Assembly (NCBI GenBank): GCA_963665395.2
Contig: OY762251.1
Span: 4,464,001 to 4,528,000, forward strand
Direction of reading: 5' to 3'
From: Bin87 sp963665395
Lineage (GTDB): Bacteria > Chloroflexota > Dehalococcoidia > Lucifugimonadales > UBA3495
Length of the DNA stretch: 64,000 nt
Shown here: piece after piece, positions 8,440-15,986 of the stretch
Numbering within the stretch: the first letter of the stretch is position 1
How the letters are laid out: the number at the start of each line of letters is the position of its first letter
Position numbers and translations under genes: made by a program
Notes under the pieces: generated by a model
Told to the model about the DNA's origin: nothing
The model's input: the letters and a program-made list of their open reading frames with translations, nothing else
Database searches by the model: none

Positions 8440-8769
8440 ATGGAACCTGAGGTTGACGAAATCGAAAGTCTGCGCCGTGCTTTCGACGCGATGCCGAAAG
8501 ACCTCAGTCACGGGGAATCGGCATTGCGGCGGCACAGTGAGATTCGCCCGGAGTGGGTGATGCAAGTCATCGCCGATCCCTACGACCGCTACATAGAAAC
8601 CCCGGAGGGAGGAGAACGCTACACTGTCATCGTTGGGAGAGTACCGGAATCCAACCAGTGGATCAAAGTGGTTTTCATAGGCGACCCGGAAACCGGATTG
8701 TTTCTCACCGCGTACAAGGATGGCAGGCTGGTAAGAAAGTATGGAGGGCGACCGTGGAACATCCAGTAA
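8440..8769 (+). CDS. DUF4258-like protein, putative RelE/BrnT-type toxin
   Basis: A 109-residue protein. The region RPEWVMQVIADPYDRYIETP, then RYTVIVGRVPE, then WIKVVFIGDPETGLFLTAY matches the DUF4258 pattern (H/R-x-wi, nP, GR, lkVvf, ivTay), a compact RelE/BrnT-like fold found in toxin-antitoxin pairs. TATACT lies just upstream (about 8424). The stop overlaps the start of the next gene, which carries DUF2283-like repeats, a frequent partner of DUF4258. Toxicity is inference. Confidence 0.65.
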   Translation: MEPEVDEIESLRRAFDAMPKDLSHGESALRRHSEIRPEWVMQVIADPYDRYIETPEGGERYTVIVGRVPESNQWIKVVFIGDPETGLFLTAYKDGRLVRKYGGRPWNIQ

Positions 8770-9365
8770 AGCGAGTTGAGTTGTCGCCCTTGCCAGTGGC
8801 GAATGTAATCTACAGCCCGCCCCATCAAGTTCTGTTTATCGAAAATGGGCAGTCCAGCGAGGTTGGAGAGACTGTCGCAGGAAGCTTGGTGGTCTTCTAC
8901 GATAAGGATGCTGACGACGTGCGCTGCCATGTCGTTGCTATCCGCATTGACCGCGCCGAATGGGTACTCAAGCCTTTTGTGGACGCCATCCTGACCAAAC
9001 ACGGCGCCGAGCCGGAACCAGCTCCCGAGCTAGATGACCGCGTGATTAGACGTTTCAGGACGATGTCCGTTCCAAGTTCGGCAAATCCGATTGAATTGGA
9101 GCCTGAGTACCTGCCAAGCGTAACGTACAACCCTCAAAGTCATGCGCTGCTCATCGAAAACGGTGAACCCGGCGTAGTCAGCGAGACTATCGCACTGGAT
9201 GTCGTCATCTTTTACGACAAGGACGTTGACAACGCGCGAACGTCGGCGGTGGCAATCCGCATTGATTCCGCAGAGCGCGTGCTCAAACCCTTTGTGGACG
9301 CGGTTCTAGCCAAGCACGGAGTCACGCCAGACCAGCGGGCAGCCGTGAAGGAGACAAAAATGTAG
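8754..9365 (+). CDS. Tandem DUF2283-like protein, putative antitoxin
   Basis: The GTG at 8754 is chosen because GGAGG sits seven bases before it and it overlaps the upstream stop. The 203-residue product holds two copies of one domain: residues about 15-85 (NVIYSPPHQVLFIENG, VVFYDKDADD, VVAIRIDRAE, VLKPFVDAILTKHG) and 118-189 (SVTYNPQSHALLIENG, VIFYDKDVDN, AVAIRIDSAE, VLKPFVDAVLAKHG). The pattern, including the late I-R-I-D strand, fits DUF2283. DUF2283 proteins are normally single-domain and about 70 residues, so this is a duplicated form. The stop codon lies inside a 28-bp palindrome. Confidence 0.65.
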   Translation: MEHPVKRVELSPLPVANVIYSPPHQVLFIENGQSSEVGETVAGSLVVFYDKDADDVRCHVVAIRIDRAEWVLKPFVDAILTKHGAEPEPAPELDDRVIRRFRTMSVPSSANPIELEPEYLPSVTYNPQSHALLIENGEPGVVSETIALDVVIFYDKDVDNARTSAVAIRIDSAERVLKPFVDAVLAKHGVTPDQRAAVKETKM

Positions 9366-9389
9366 GGGCGAATGATTATTCGCCCCTAC
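9362..9389. repeat. 28-bp palindrome, copy 1
   Basis: Arms GTAGGGGCGAA and its complement around an ATGATTAT centre; nearly perfect 28-bp palindrome. The TAG of the upstream gene lies in the left arm. Confidence 0.85.
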
Positions 9390-9416
9390 TCGTTGCGCAC
9401 AATTGCGGATGGGTGA

Positions 9417-10646
9417 TTACCACTCCGCCGGCAGGCTGACCACGCCGCGGACGTTGAGCAGGTTGTGGTATTCAAGCTGGTCCGGGTCGGAAGCGAACCG
9501 GAAGGGCGGGAACTTGCGGGTGAGGGCGCGGAAGGCTTCCTGTCCTTCCAGGCGGGCCAGGTTGGCGCCCAGGCAGTGGTGGATGCCGCCGCCGAAGGCT
9601 ACGTGGGGGTTCGGGTAGCGGGTGATGTCCAGGTCTTCGGGGTTCTCGAAGGCCATGGGGTCGCGGTTGGCGGCGTTGATGATGACCATTACTTTCTCGC
9701 CTTCGCGGATCTTCTGGCCGGCCAGCTCGATGTCCTCCAGGGCAATGCGCGGGGCGCGCTTGACGGGAGAGTCGTAGCGCAGCAGCTCCTCGGTGGCGCG
9801 CACCAGGAGGCTGTCGTCCTCCTTGAGCATATTCCACTGGTCGGGGTTTCTCATCAAGGCCATAGCGCCGTTGCCGACGAGGTTGATGGTGGTCTGGTGG
9901 CCGGCGATGAGAAGCAGCAAGGTGTTGCCCAGGACTTCCTCGCGGCTCAGCTCGCCCTCGCGCTCGCCGATGGCGAGGACGGACAGCAGGTCGTCGGAGG
10001 GTTCGCCGACGCGCTGTTCCACCAGGGGGTTCACGTAGTCGTTCAGCGTGGTGATGGCCTCGTGGACGCGGGTGTGGCGGTCGGGGGATTCCTGATCCAG
10101 GGACAGCAGTTGCCGGGACAGGGTGCGGATGAACTCGCGGTCTTCGGCCGGCATGCCCAGCCAGTTGGCGATGACCAGCACCGGCATGGCGTTGGCGAAG
10201 TCCTTGAGGACGTCCATATCGCCGCTTGCGGGGTCGAAGTCCTTGAGCAGGTCCTGGATGATGTTCTGCACCATGGCCCGGAAGCGGTTGTCGATGTACT
10301 TGGGGTTGAACACCGGATGAACGGCGCGGCGCATCCGCAGGTGGTCGGGCCGGTCGCGGCGGATGAACCAGTTGTTCATGTAGTCCAGGTTGAACTTGTA
10401 CTTGGGGAAGTCCTCTTCCGAAATGGGCGGACTGGGGGGCTTCTCGTCGCGCAGGAATACCTCGGAGGAGAAATATTCGGGATGGCGCAGGGCCCACACG
10501 ACCGCCTGATAGGAGGTTACCACCCAGGTGTCAAACTTGGCGTTCCAGTACACCGGGGCCTCTTCCCGCAGCATCGCGTAGTACGGATACGGGTTCCGCA
10601 GGTTCTCCGGCGACAGCAGTTCGTCGTGGATTCGATCCTTCAGCAT
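9417..10646 (-). CDS. Cytochrome P450
   Basis: A 409-residue soluble bacterial P450. Core motifs: I-helix AGHQTT (248-253), K-helix ExxR within TEELLRY (E287-R290), the meander, and the heme-thiolate loop FGGGIHHCLG with Cys358. It would insert one oxygen atom from O2 into an organic substrate, using a ferredoxin/reductase not encoded nearby. The substrate is unknown; the I-helix has His-Gln between the Gly and Thr. No signal peptide. The gene stands alone, its stop 28 bases from a dispersed palindrome. Confidence 0.93.
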   Translation of the reverse strand: MLKDRIHDELLSPENLRNPYPYYAMLREEAPVYWNAKFDTWVVTSYQAVVWALRHPEYFSSEVFLRDEKPPSPPISEEDFPKYKFNLDYMNNWFIRRDRPDHLRMRRAVHPVFNPKYIDNRFRAMVQNIIQDLLKDFDPASGDMDVLKDFANAMPVLVIANWLGMPAEDREFIRTLSRQLLSLDQESPDRHTRVHEAITTLNDYVNPLVEQRVGEPSDDLLSVLAIGEREGELSREEVLGNTLLLLIAGHQTTINLVGNGAMALMRNPDQWNMLKEDDSLLVRATEELLRYDSPVKRAPRIALEDIELAGQKIREGEKVMVIINAANRDPMAFENPEDLDITRYPNPHVAFGGGIHHCLGANLARLEGQEAFRALTRKFPPFRFASDPDQLEYHNLLNVRGVVSLPAEW

Positions 10647-10861
10647 CGTGGCAACCTCGCAATGGGGTCAAAAAGTGTGCATGGCAATGTTGCCGCAAGG
10701 GGCCGGGGTTGTCAACGTGAGCGCCGGTCTAGCGTGTACCCGGTTTGGTGGATGGTCGTCAGAAGCGGGATTTTCAGGATTGGAAGGATGGACAGGATTT
10801 GGTGTTTCGGTGGGTTGGCCTCCTTTGGGTTTGGGGTGGAAGGCAGGATTTTTCCGCCAGA

Positions 10862-10916
10862 GGCGGATTTGGCAGCCCGCCAGGGGCGGATTTGGCAGCC
10901 CGCCAGGGGCGGACTT
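10862..10916. repeat. 23-bp tandem repeat, 2.4 copies
   Basis: The unit begins GGCGGATTTGGCAGCCC and repeats at 10862 and 10885, with a partial third copy from 10908. Found in the gene-free island downstream of the P450 start. Confidence 0.8.
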
Positions 10917-11229
10917 TCAGCACTTCGTTGTCAGCATACGGCCGGTTGGGTACGCAACTATTTTCCCCTACTTTTTCGTGTACTCAGGACGCTTGCGGCG
11001 CACCGGCGCGCGGGCACGGACAGTCCCGGTGGTCCAGCCGGCAATCATGGTGAGGTGGGTCGGGTCTAACAGAGCCTTGCCGAGTGCGACCGTTGCGATT
11101 TGGAAACTGACGGGGTTGGCCGTCGAAGTGAAATCCTGCCTTTTGAGAACGTGATGGAAACAGCTGTTTTGCCTAGACGTATTCAGGATATACGTTCTGA
11201 TATGATGAGGTCAAGGGGGAGGTGTCCTC

Positions 11230-11374
11230 GGTAGCGTTGCAATTTAGGTGGTTCAGTTTCCCAGCGGGGTATCCGAGCGGCTAAAACTGCTGCTACGCCA
11301 ACGGGATTGCCACCCCCGTATCAAGTACGGGGTCGCAATGACAAAAACCAAACCACCTAAAACGGAACGCTACC
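11230..11374. mobile_element. MITE family A, copy 1
   Basis: A 145-bp non-coding element with imperfect 24-bp terminal inverted repeats: GGTAGCGTTGCAATTTAGG at the left and the complement of GGTAGCGTTCCGTTTTAGG at the right, differing at three positions. It is flanked by GTGTCCTC on both sides (11222-11229 and 11375-11382), an 8-bp target duplication. The interior matches the 18.7-kb copy except for a 12-bp length difference. Confidence 0.85.
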
Positions 11375-11410
11375 GTGTCCTCACGCGTACCCACTTTCCG
11401 GGGGCGGAAT

Positions 11411-11522
11411 GTCAGAAGCAGGATTTCCCGGATTTGACGGATTATCAGGATTGAGATCATCCGACGGCAGCGTCGCACCCAATCCGGTACATCCTATAAA
11501 TCCGGTAAATCCTGCTTCTGAC
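11411..11522. repeat. 112-bp inverted-repeat unit
   Basis: GTCAGAAGCAGGATTT at the left and its exact complement at the right (ending 11522) enclose about 80 bp. Single-ended relatives lie at about 10760 and 11810. Possibly a third class of miniature element. Confidence 0.6.
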
Positions 11523-11630
11523 AAGCTACCAAAATGGCTCACGCGTACCCAGTTTGTCATCGCGAGGAGCGCAGTCCGCCGCGGGCGGATGGCGATCTCG
11601 TTCCAAGAGCGACGTTCGTTACCGCGACGA

Positions 11631-11778
11631 GATTGCCGCGCTGCGCTCGCAATGACAGTTTGGGGAAGATTGCCGCGCTGCGCTCGCAATGACAGTTTGG
11701 GGAAGATTGCCGCGCTGCGCTCGCAATGACAGTTTGGGGAAGATTGCCGCGCTGCGCTCGCAATGACAGTTTGGGGAA
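11631..11778. repeat. Four perfect 37-bp tandem repeats
   Basis: Units start at 11631, 11668, 11705 and 11742, each beginning GATTGCCGCGCTGCGCTCGC and ending in TTTGGGGAA. There are no spacers, so this is not a CRISPR. The unit contains the dispersed phrase GATTGCC...CGCTCGCAATGACA seen also at about 18785, 24635 and 31800-31888. Confidence 0.92.
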
Positions 11779-12014
11779 AGTGGGTACGCGTGGGGGAGGT
11801 GTCAGTTTGTCAGAAGCAGGATTTTCGGGATTTTGAGGATTATTCAGGATTGGGCGGTTGCGGGTGGGGTCGGGGGCGAATAGTTATTCCACCCTCCGTA
11901 TCGCGGCGGTTTCGGCGGCAATAAACGTCTGCGTTAGCGGGTCGTCAGCGCCGATTATCTCGTCGGTTCCCGCGAGGTAATCAGCGGCGCGGAGGAAGCG
12001 GCGGCAATTTTCAG

Positions 12015-12890
12015 TCAGTCGGTGGCTGCCGCGACGCTGGGGTTGACGGGTTGGCGGCGGAGACGGGCCCAGAGCATCCACCGGCGGGGGGAGAGGACGA
12101 CCGTTACCAGCAGCAGGCCAACGGACACCACCACGATGGCCGGGCCGGTGGGCAGGTTGAAGTAGAAAGACAAGTAAAGTCCGACGACAATGGCGACCAA
12201 TGCCGAGGCCACCGTGGCCAGCATCATGCTGGACATCCGATTGGACAGGAGCGAACCGGTCACGGCGGGAACCACCAGCAGGGACATGACCATGACGTTG
12301 CCCACGGTTTTGAGCGCGGCAACGGTGGTCAGCGCAACCAGCAGCGGCAGCAGGTATTCGAGGAAGCGGACCGGGAGGCCGGCGGCGGCGGCGACGGCCG
12401 GGTCGTAGGTGGTGAAGACCAGTTCCTTGTAGAAAAGACGAACCACCAGGACGACGCCGCCGGCCAACACGCCCACGGCCAGCACGTCGTTCCAGGAAGC
12501 GCCCAGAACCTGGCCGAAAAGGATGCCAAGCAAGTCGCCGGCGTAGTTTTCCGAGACGTTGATCATGATTATGCCCAAGGCGAAGCCGCCGGCGAACAGC
12601 ACGCCGATGACCGCGTCCAGGCGGACGCCGGCGCGCCGGGACACCAGGGATATGGCCAGGGACGCGGGGATCGCCCAGATCAGCGCTCCGAGAAAAACGT
12701 TGACGCCGATGAGGAAAGCGGCGGCCATCCCGGTAAGGGCGGAGTGGGCGATGGCGTCGCCGAGGAAGGCCATGCCGCGCAGCACGACGAAGGTGCCCAC
12801 CACGCCACACGCGGTGGCGGCGAGGGCGGACACCAGCAAGGCGCGCTGCATGAAACCATACTGCATCGGTTCGACGATCAGGTCAAGCAA
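12015..12890 (-). CDS. Metal ABC transporter permease (ABC-3; ZnuB/AztB-like)
   Basis: A 291-residue inner-membrane permease of the ABC-3 (ZnuB/MntB/AztB) family with about eight to nine hydrophobic segments. Family marks include LVSALAATACGVVGTFVVLRG, FLGDAIAHSALTG (about 42-54), LLPLLVALTTVAALKTVG and SLLVVPAVTGSLLS. It would move Zn2+ handed over by the binding lipoprotein encoded 109 bases upstream. TTG at 12890 is preferred because GGAG lies six bases before it; ATG at 12866 is the alternative. The ATP-binding subunit expected with it is not in this window. Confidence 0.88.
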   Translation of the reverse strand: MLDLIVEPMQYGFMQRALLVSALAATACGVVGTFVVLRGMAFLGDAIAHSALTGMAAAFLIGVNVFLGALIWAIPASLAISLVSRRAGVRLDAVIGVLFAGGFALGIIMINVSENYAGDLLGILFGQVLGASWNDVLAVGVLAGGVVLVVRLFYKELVFTTYDPAVAAAAGLPVRFLEYLLPLLVALTTVAALKTVGNVMVMSLLVVPAVTGSLLSNRMSSMMLATVASALVAIVVGLYLSFYFNLPTGPAIVVVSVGLLLVTVVLSPRRWMLWARLRRQPVNPSVAAATD

Positions 12891-12942
12891 TGGTTTCTCC
12901 TTGGGCAGCGTTCTCTTCCAGGTTCAGGTGGTCGATGGTGGG

Positions 12943-12970
12943 GTAGGGGCGACCGGCCGGTCGCCCCTAC
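12943..12970. repeat. 28-bp palindrome, variant centre
   Basis: Arms GTAGGGGCGA as in the other copies but with a GC-rich centre (CCGGCCGG); perfect dyad. Lies between the lipoprotein and permease genes, where it could form an mRNA hairpin that tunes expression of the permease. Confidence 0.85.
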
Positions 12971-12999
12971 ACGGGCAAGGCCACGCAATTGGCCGATTA

Positions 13000-15354
13000 T
13001 TACCGAAGGGCTGCGGCCAGCGCGTCGGCGTTGGCGCGCATCATGCCCAGGTAGTCGGAGTGGGACTCGTCGGGCTGGGACAGAATGATACCCACTTCGA
13101 TGCTGGCGTCGCGGGCCACCTGTTGCAGGGCGTCGTCGGAGAACTGCTGCTCGGCGAACACGGCGGGAAGGCCGCGGTCATTCACCAGTTCCAGCACGTT
13201 GGCGATGTCGTCGGGGGAAACATCGCCGCCATGGCCGCCAACGAAGGCCATCAGCTCGAAATCGTAGCGGGTGCCGAAGTAGCCAAAGGCGTCGTGGAAG
13301 GTCACGATTACCCGGCGTTCTTCGGGAATGCCGGCAAGGGTGTCGGTGATGTAGCTGTCCAGGGCTTCCAGCTCGGATATGTAGGCGGCGGCGTTGTCCA
13401 GGTAGGCGGCGGCGTGGTCCGGGTCGGCGGCAACCAGGCCATTGGCAATCTGGTTCACGTAGTGAACGACCAGGCGGGGGTTGAGCCAGAAATGGGGGTC
13501 GCCCGCGCCGTGGTCGTGGTCATGGCCGTGGCTGTCGCCGGATGCGGCTTCGCGCCCGTGGCCGTGGTCGTCGTGGCCCGGTTCGGGGTGATCACCTTTG
13601 TCAAGGATGCCCACGAAAGCGATCTTGGTGGGATTGCCGTCAACCTCCCAGTGGCCGACTTCCTCCAGGTCGTGGGCGTCCAGGGCGATGACTTCGCCGG
13701 CCTTGGAGTCGGTTACGAAGATATGGCCGGGGGCCGTGGCGACATGGGGCCGCGCCCAGAAGCCGGGATCGATTTCGTCGCTGAGGAAACCGGAGGCGGA
13801 CGCCAGCAGATCCAGGTCGTGGGCTTCGTACATCCGCAACTCGCCGTCGCTCATCACCACCAGCAAGAGCTCGCCGTCGTAGCTCAGGGCGACCTGGATG
13901 GGGCGCAGGCTCTCGGTGGCGGGGATCAACTGCTCCATCTCGCCCTCTTCCGGCTCAACCAGGTAGAGGCCAACGGCGGAGCCCAGGGCGAAGAAGTGGT
14001 CCAGGCCGGGGTAGCCCCAGACGGAAGTGAGGCGGAAGTCTTCGGGAGACCCGGCCGGGGCGGCGACGAAGATGTCCTCGTAATCGCCGTCGTGGGCTTC
14101 GAGGGCCAGGACGCCGCCGGTGCAGCCGAAGACGGCCATGTGGCCGTTGCCGGCGTCGCCGTGGAGGTCGGGGCAGCCCTCGGCGCGATGCAGGACGTTG
14201 CCGTCGAGGTCCCAGATTTCCGCGCCGATGGGCAGTCGGTACTCCCCGGGGTCTGAGGCGTAATCGGGGTGCTGAATGGTCACGGCGAACAGGTCGCCCT
14301 CCATAGGTATGGCGGCGCCGTGGTGGGGGCCGGCGTTGAGCATCGTGGGCGTGTAGGAAGCTCCGTCGTGCTCCAGCTCGTGCTCGTTGATCAGCGCCAT
14401 GTCGCCGGAGCCGTCGTAGTAGATGGTGGCCCATGCTCCGCCGACGTACATATGGACGGGGCGGTCGCCGGACAGGTCGAATCCGAGGCGGCTGATGTCC
14501 GACTCCACCAGGTCGAAGTGGTCGCCATGCTCTTCCAGGTAGATGCCGCCGTCGAAGACGTGGGCGGTGTTGGCGTCGCTGGACACGGCGAAGGCGTAGC
14601 GTCCGCTGGAGCTGGGGTAGATGCGGCCGGCGCGGGAACCGAGGTCAAATTCGCCCTGGTGGACCTCGCCCGATTCCAGTTCGATCACGGACAGGGCGCC
14701 GGTTTCGCCGTCGCCGATCAGCAGCCGGCCTTCCAGTTCAACGGCGGCTTCCGCGTCGCCGTGGTCGTCGTGATGGTCGCTTTCGGGGAAGGGCAGTTCA
14801 ACCAGTTCCTGGGGTTCCAAACCGTCGGATGCGACGACCTGAATGGCATCGGCAGACGCCGCGTTTTCGATGAGTTCTTCGACCGTCGAGGACAGGCCGG
14901 CGCCGTTGCTTATGACAACACTTGCTTCGGCGATCCGCACGCTGTCCTGCGGCGTGCTCTGCCAGGTATGCACGTCGCTGCCCAGGGGCACGAGGTTGTG
15001 GACGGTGACGCGCTCGCCGCCGACGCGGGCGGCCAGGTCGGCGAGGATAGCATTGCCGGCGACTACGTTGATGGGATCAGCAACGGCTGCGGACGCCGGC
15101 GCGCTGGGGTTGGCGGGCGCGTTGGCCGGGGCCGCGGCGGCCGGAGCAGCGGATGATGCCGGCGCTGCGGAGGCCGGCGCGGCAGCGGCAGCGGGGGCCG
15201 AACCTGCGGAGGACGATGTGTCGGCCGGAGGGAGCGCCGACTCTTCGCCTCCGCAGGCGGTCAAAAAGAGCGCCCCGGCCATTAGCAGGAACGCAATGGC
15301 CACGGCTCGGAACAGGGCGGGGCGGGTGAAGCGGTGGTGTGGGTGGCTGGTCAT
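13000..15354 (-). CDS. Zinc-binding lipoprotein: ZnuA/AztC-like fold with inserted AztD-like beta-propeller
   Basis: A 784-residue protein from the ATG at 15354 (GGAG seven bases upstream). Lipobox LTAC gives Cys34, followed by a low-complexity Ala/Pro/Ser linker to about 90. The substrate-binding fold begins INVVAGNAILADLAARVGG with ligand H129 (GSDVHTWQ). At 191 it enters a His-rich loop (ESDHHDDHGD), then about 380 residues resemble the zinc chaperone AztD: EEHGDHFDLV, a YDGSG turn, AGPHHGAAIP, CPDLHGDAGNGHMAVFGC. The His loop resumes at 588 (GHDDHGHG, SHGHDHDHG) and the binding fold finishes with DPHFWLNP (H621), VTFHDAFGYF (H687) and FAEQQFSDD. AztC and AztD are normally separate proteins. 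Upstream Zur-type boxes suggest induction by zinc starvation. Confidence 0.85.
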   Translation of the reverse strand: MTSHPHHRFTRPALFRAVAIAFLLMAGALFLTACGGEESALPPADTSSSAGSAPAAAAAPASAAPASSAAPAAAAPANAPANPSAPASAAVADPINVVAGNAILADLAARVGGERVTVHNLVPLGSDVHTWQSTPQDSVRIAEASVVISNGAGLSSTVEELIENAASADAIQVVASDGLEPQELVELPFPESDHHDDHGDAEAAVELEGRLLIGDGETGALSVIELESGEVHQGEFDLGSRAGRIYPSSSGRYAFAVSSDANTAHVFDGGIYLEEHGDHFDLVESDISRLGFDLSGDRPVHMYVGGAWATIYYDGSGDMALINEHELEHDGASYTPTMLNAGPHHGAAIPMEGDLFAVTIQHPDYASDPGEYRLPIGAEIWDLDGNVLHRAEGCPDLHGDAGNGHMAVFGCTGGVLALEAHDGDYEDIFVAAPAGSPEDFRLTSVWGYPGLDHFFALGSAVGLYLVEPEEGEMEQLIPATESLRPIQVALSYDGELLLVVMSDGELRMYEAHDLDLLASASGFLSDEIDPGFWARPHVATAPGHIFVTDSKAGEVIALDAHDLEEVGHWEVDGNPTKIAFVGILDKGDHPEPGHDDHGHGREAASGDSHGHDHDHGAGDPHFWLNPRLVVHYVNQIANGLVAADPDHAAAYLDNAAAYISELEALDSYITDTLAGIPEERRVIVTFHDAFGYFGTRYDFELMAFVGGHGGDVSPDDIANVLELVNDRGLPAVFAEQQFSDDALQQVARDASIEVGIILSQPDESHSDYLGMMRANADALAAALR

Positions 15355-15396
15355 TGTTGTACTCCGTCGTTGAGGCTTGGTGTCGGAGACCGTTCC

Positions 15397-15409
15397 AATA
15401 CGTGGTATC
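15397..15409. promoter_or_regulatory. Zur-type box 3 (degenerate)
   Basis: AATAC-GTG-GTATC, one mismatch from GATAC-N3-GTATC. Its centre is 29 bp from that of box 2, toward the lipoprotein gene. Confidence 0.5.
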
Positions 15410-15425
15410 AAAAACGGCCTAATAA

Positions 15426-15438
15426 GATACGTTGTATC
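15426..15438. promoter_or_regulatory. Zur-type box 2
   Basis: GATAC-GTT-GTATC, a perfect 5+5 inverted repeat upstream of the zinc lipoprotein gene. Centres of boxes 1 and 2 are 30 bp apart, about three helical turns. Confidence 0.6.
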
Positions 15439-15455
15439 AATGAACTGGTAAATTA

Positions 15456-15468
15456 GATATTGAGTATC
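15456..15468. promoter_or_regulatory. Zur-type box 1
   Basis: GATAT-TGA-GTATC, one mismatch from the shared inverted repeat. It lies between the zur-like gene and the lipoprotein gene. Confidence 0.55.
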
Positions 15469-15499
15469 AATAAGGCGGCGAAAAATAAAAAGCGCGCCC

Positions 15500-15967
15500 T
15501 CAGGTGACGGCGCACTCGGCGCAGCGGCCGTACACCTCCAACCAATGACCGCTCATGTGGAAGCCGGCGGCAGCGGCGGCTTCGCGCAGGGTATCTTCCA
15601 CGTCACAGCCCGCGAGGTCGGCAGAGATGCCACAAACCGCGCAGAGCATATGATGGTGATGGCCCTGGTGGCTAAGCTGGTAGCGGAGTTCGCGGTCTTC
15701 CAGGAGGACGCGGCAGACCAGGTCGGTTTCCACCAGCAGGCGGAGACCCCGGTACACGGTGGCGCGGCCCACGCAGGGCAAGGCGGCGCACAGCTCTTCG
15801 GCAGTAAAAGGCCGGCCCTGGGCGGCGGCGGCGCTGATGACCAAGCGGCGCGGCTCGGTGTCGCGGTAGCCTAAATCGGCCAGCTGGGAAACGATGTCGT
15901 CCACCACGGCGGCGGAACGGGGCCGGGGGTGTTCGTGACCTTTATGACGAGTGCTTTGCGCCAGCAT
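15500..15967 (-). CDS. zur: Fur-family regulator, probably Zur
   Basis: A 155-residue Fur-family repressor from the ATG at 15967 (GGAG seven bases upstream; an earlier in-frame ATG at 16021 would lie upstream of the promoter). A winged helix (FTAEELCAALPCVGRATVYRGLRLLVETDLV) is followed by the metal region QLSHQGHHHHMLCAVCG and the paired structural-zinc motifs C109-x2-C112 and C149-x2-C152. The HHHHMLC stretch and the zinc-uptake neighbours point to Zur rather than Fur or PerR. With Zn2+ bound it would repress the cluster. One GATAC-N3-GTATC box lies between its -10 element and its start codon, so autoregulation is likely. Confidence 0.85.
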   Translation of the reverse strand: MLAQSTRHKGHEHPRPRSAAVVDDIVSQLADLGYRDTEPRRLVISAAAAQGRPFTAEELCAALPCVGRATVYRGLRLLVETDLVCRVLLEDRELRYQLSHQGHHHHMLCAVCGISADLAGCDVEDTLREAAAAAGFHMSGHWLEVYGRCAECAVT

Positions 15968-15970
15968 TTT

Positions 15971-15983
15971 GATACTCCGTATC
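15971..15983. promoter_or_regulatory. Zur-type box 4 (autoregulatory)
   Basis: GATAC-TCC-GTATC, a perfect 5+5 inverted repeat four bases before the zur ATG and directly downstream of its -10 element, where a bound repressor would cover the transcription start. Confidence 0.65.
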
Positions 15984-15986
15984 GTT

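Larger units (their letters stand above)
11380..11793. mobile_element. Nested inverted-repeat element, MITE family B relative
   Basis: The left end is CTCACGCGTACCCACTTT (11380-11397) and the right end is the complement with one or two changes (AAAGTGGGTACGCGTGG, 11777-11793). A second left-type end lies inside at 11538. If the family A element and its duplication are removed, GGAGGTGTC flanks both sides as a 9-bp target duplication, so the family A element landed on the left border of this older one. The ends match the 31.8-kb element. Confidence 0.6.
10647..12014. other. Gene-free repeat island
   Basis: About 1.37 kb without a convincing gene. It holds a 23-bp tandem repeat (10862-10916), a MITE with 8-bp target duplication (11230-11374), a larger nested inverted-repeat element (11380-11793), a 112-bp inverted-repeat unit (11411-11522) and four perfect 37-bp tandem repeats (11631-11778). 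CAGAAGC(A/G)GGATTT phrases recur at about 10760, 11411 and 11810. A degenerate copy of the 28-bp palindrome begins at about 11873. Confidence 0.75.

Noticed and set aside
9362..9389. The 28-bp palindromes as rho-independent terminators
   Set aside because: Stems are strong but no copy is followed by a T-tract, and one copy lies inside a leader.
9465..11069. A 534-codon open frame on the plus strand opposite the P450 gene
   Set aside because: It is the GC-rich antisense frame of a clear P450 with all heme motifs; the translation is low-complexity and has no recognisable domain.
11255..11320. tRNA-like phrase in MITE family A (GGGGTATCCGAGCGGCTAAA)
   Set aside because: No matching acceptor stem, anticodon arm or TPsiC loop can be formed; it is the MITE interior and repeats at 18.74 kb.
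11631..11778. CRISPR array
   Set aside because: The 37-bp units are directly adjacent with no spacers, and no cas gene is present.
11884..12014. Protein-like stretch after the permease stop (RFLRAADYLAGTDEIIGADD, ending in TAA)
   Set aside because: Only about 40 codons with no start codon or ribosome binding site. It may be the tail of a lost gene, but nothing proves it.
12559..14256. A 565-codon open frame opposite the zinc lipoprotein gene
   Set aside because: Reflects the Ala/Asp/His-rich codons of the minus-strand gene; no start signal or domain.
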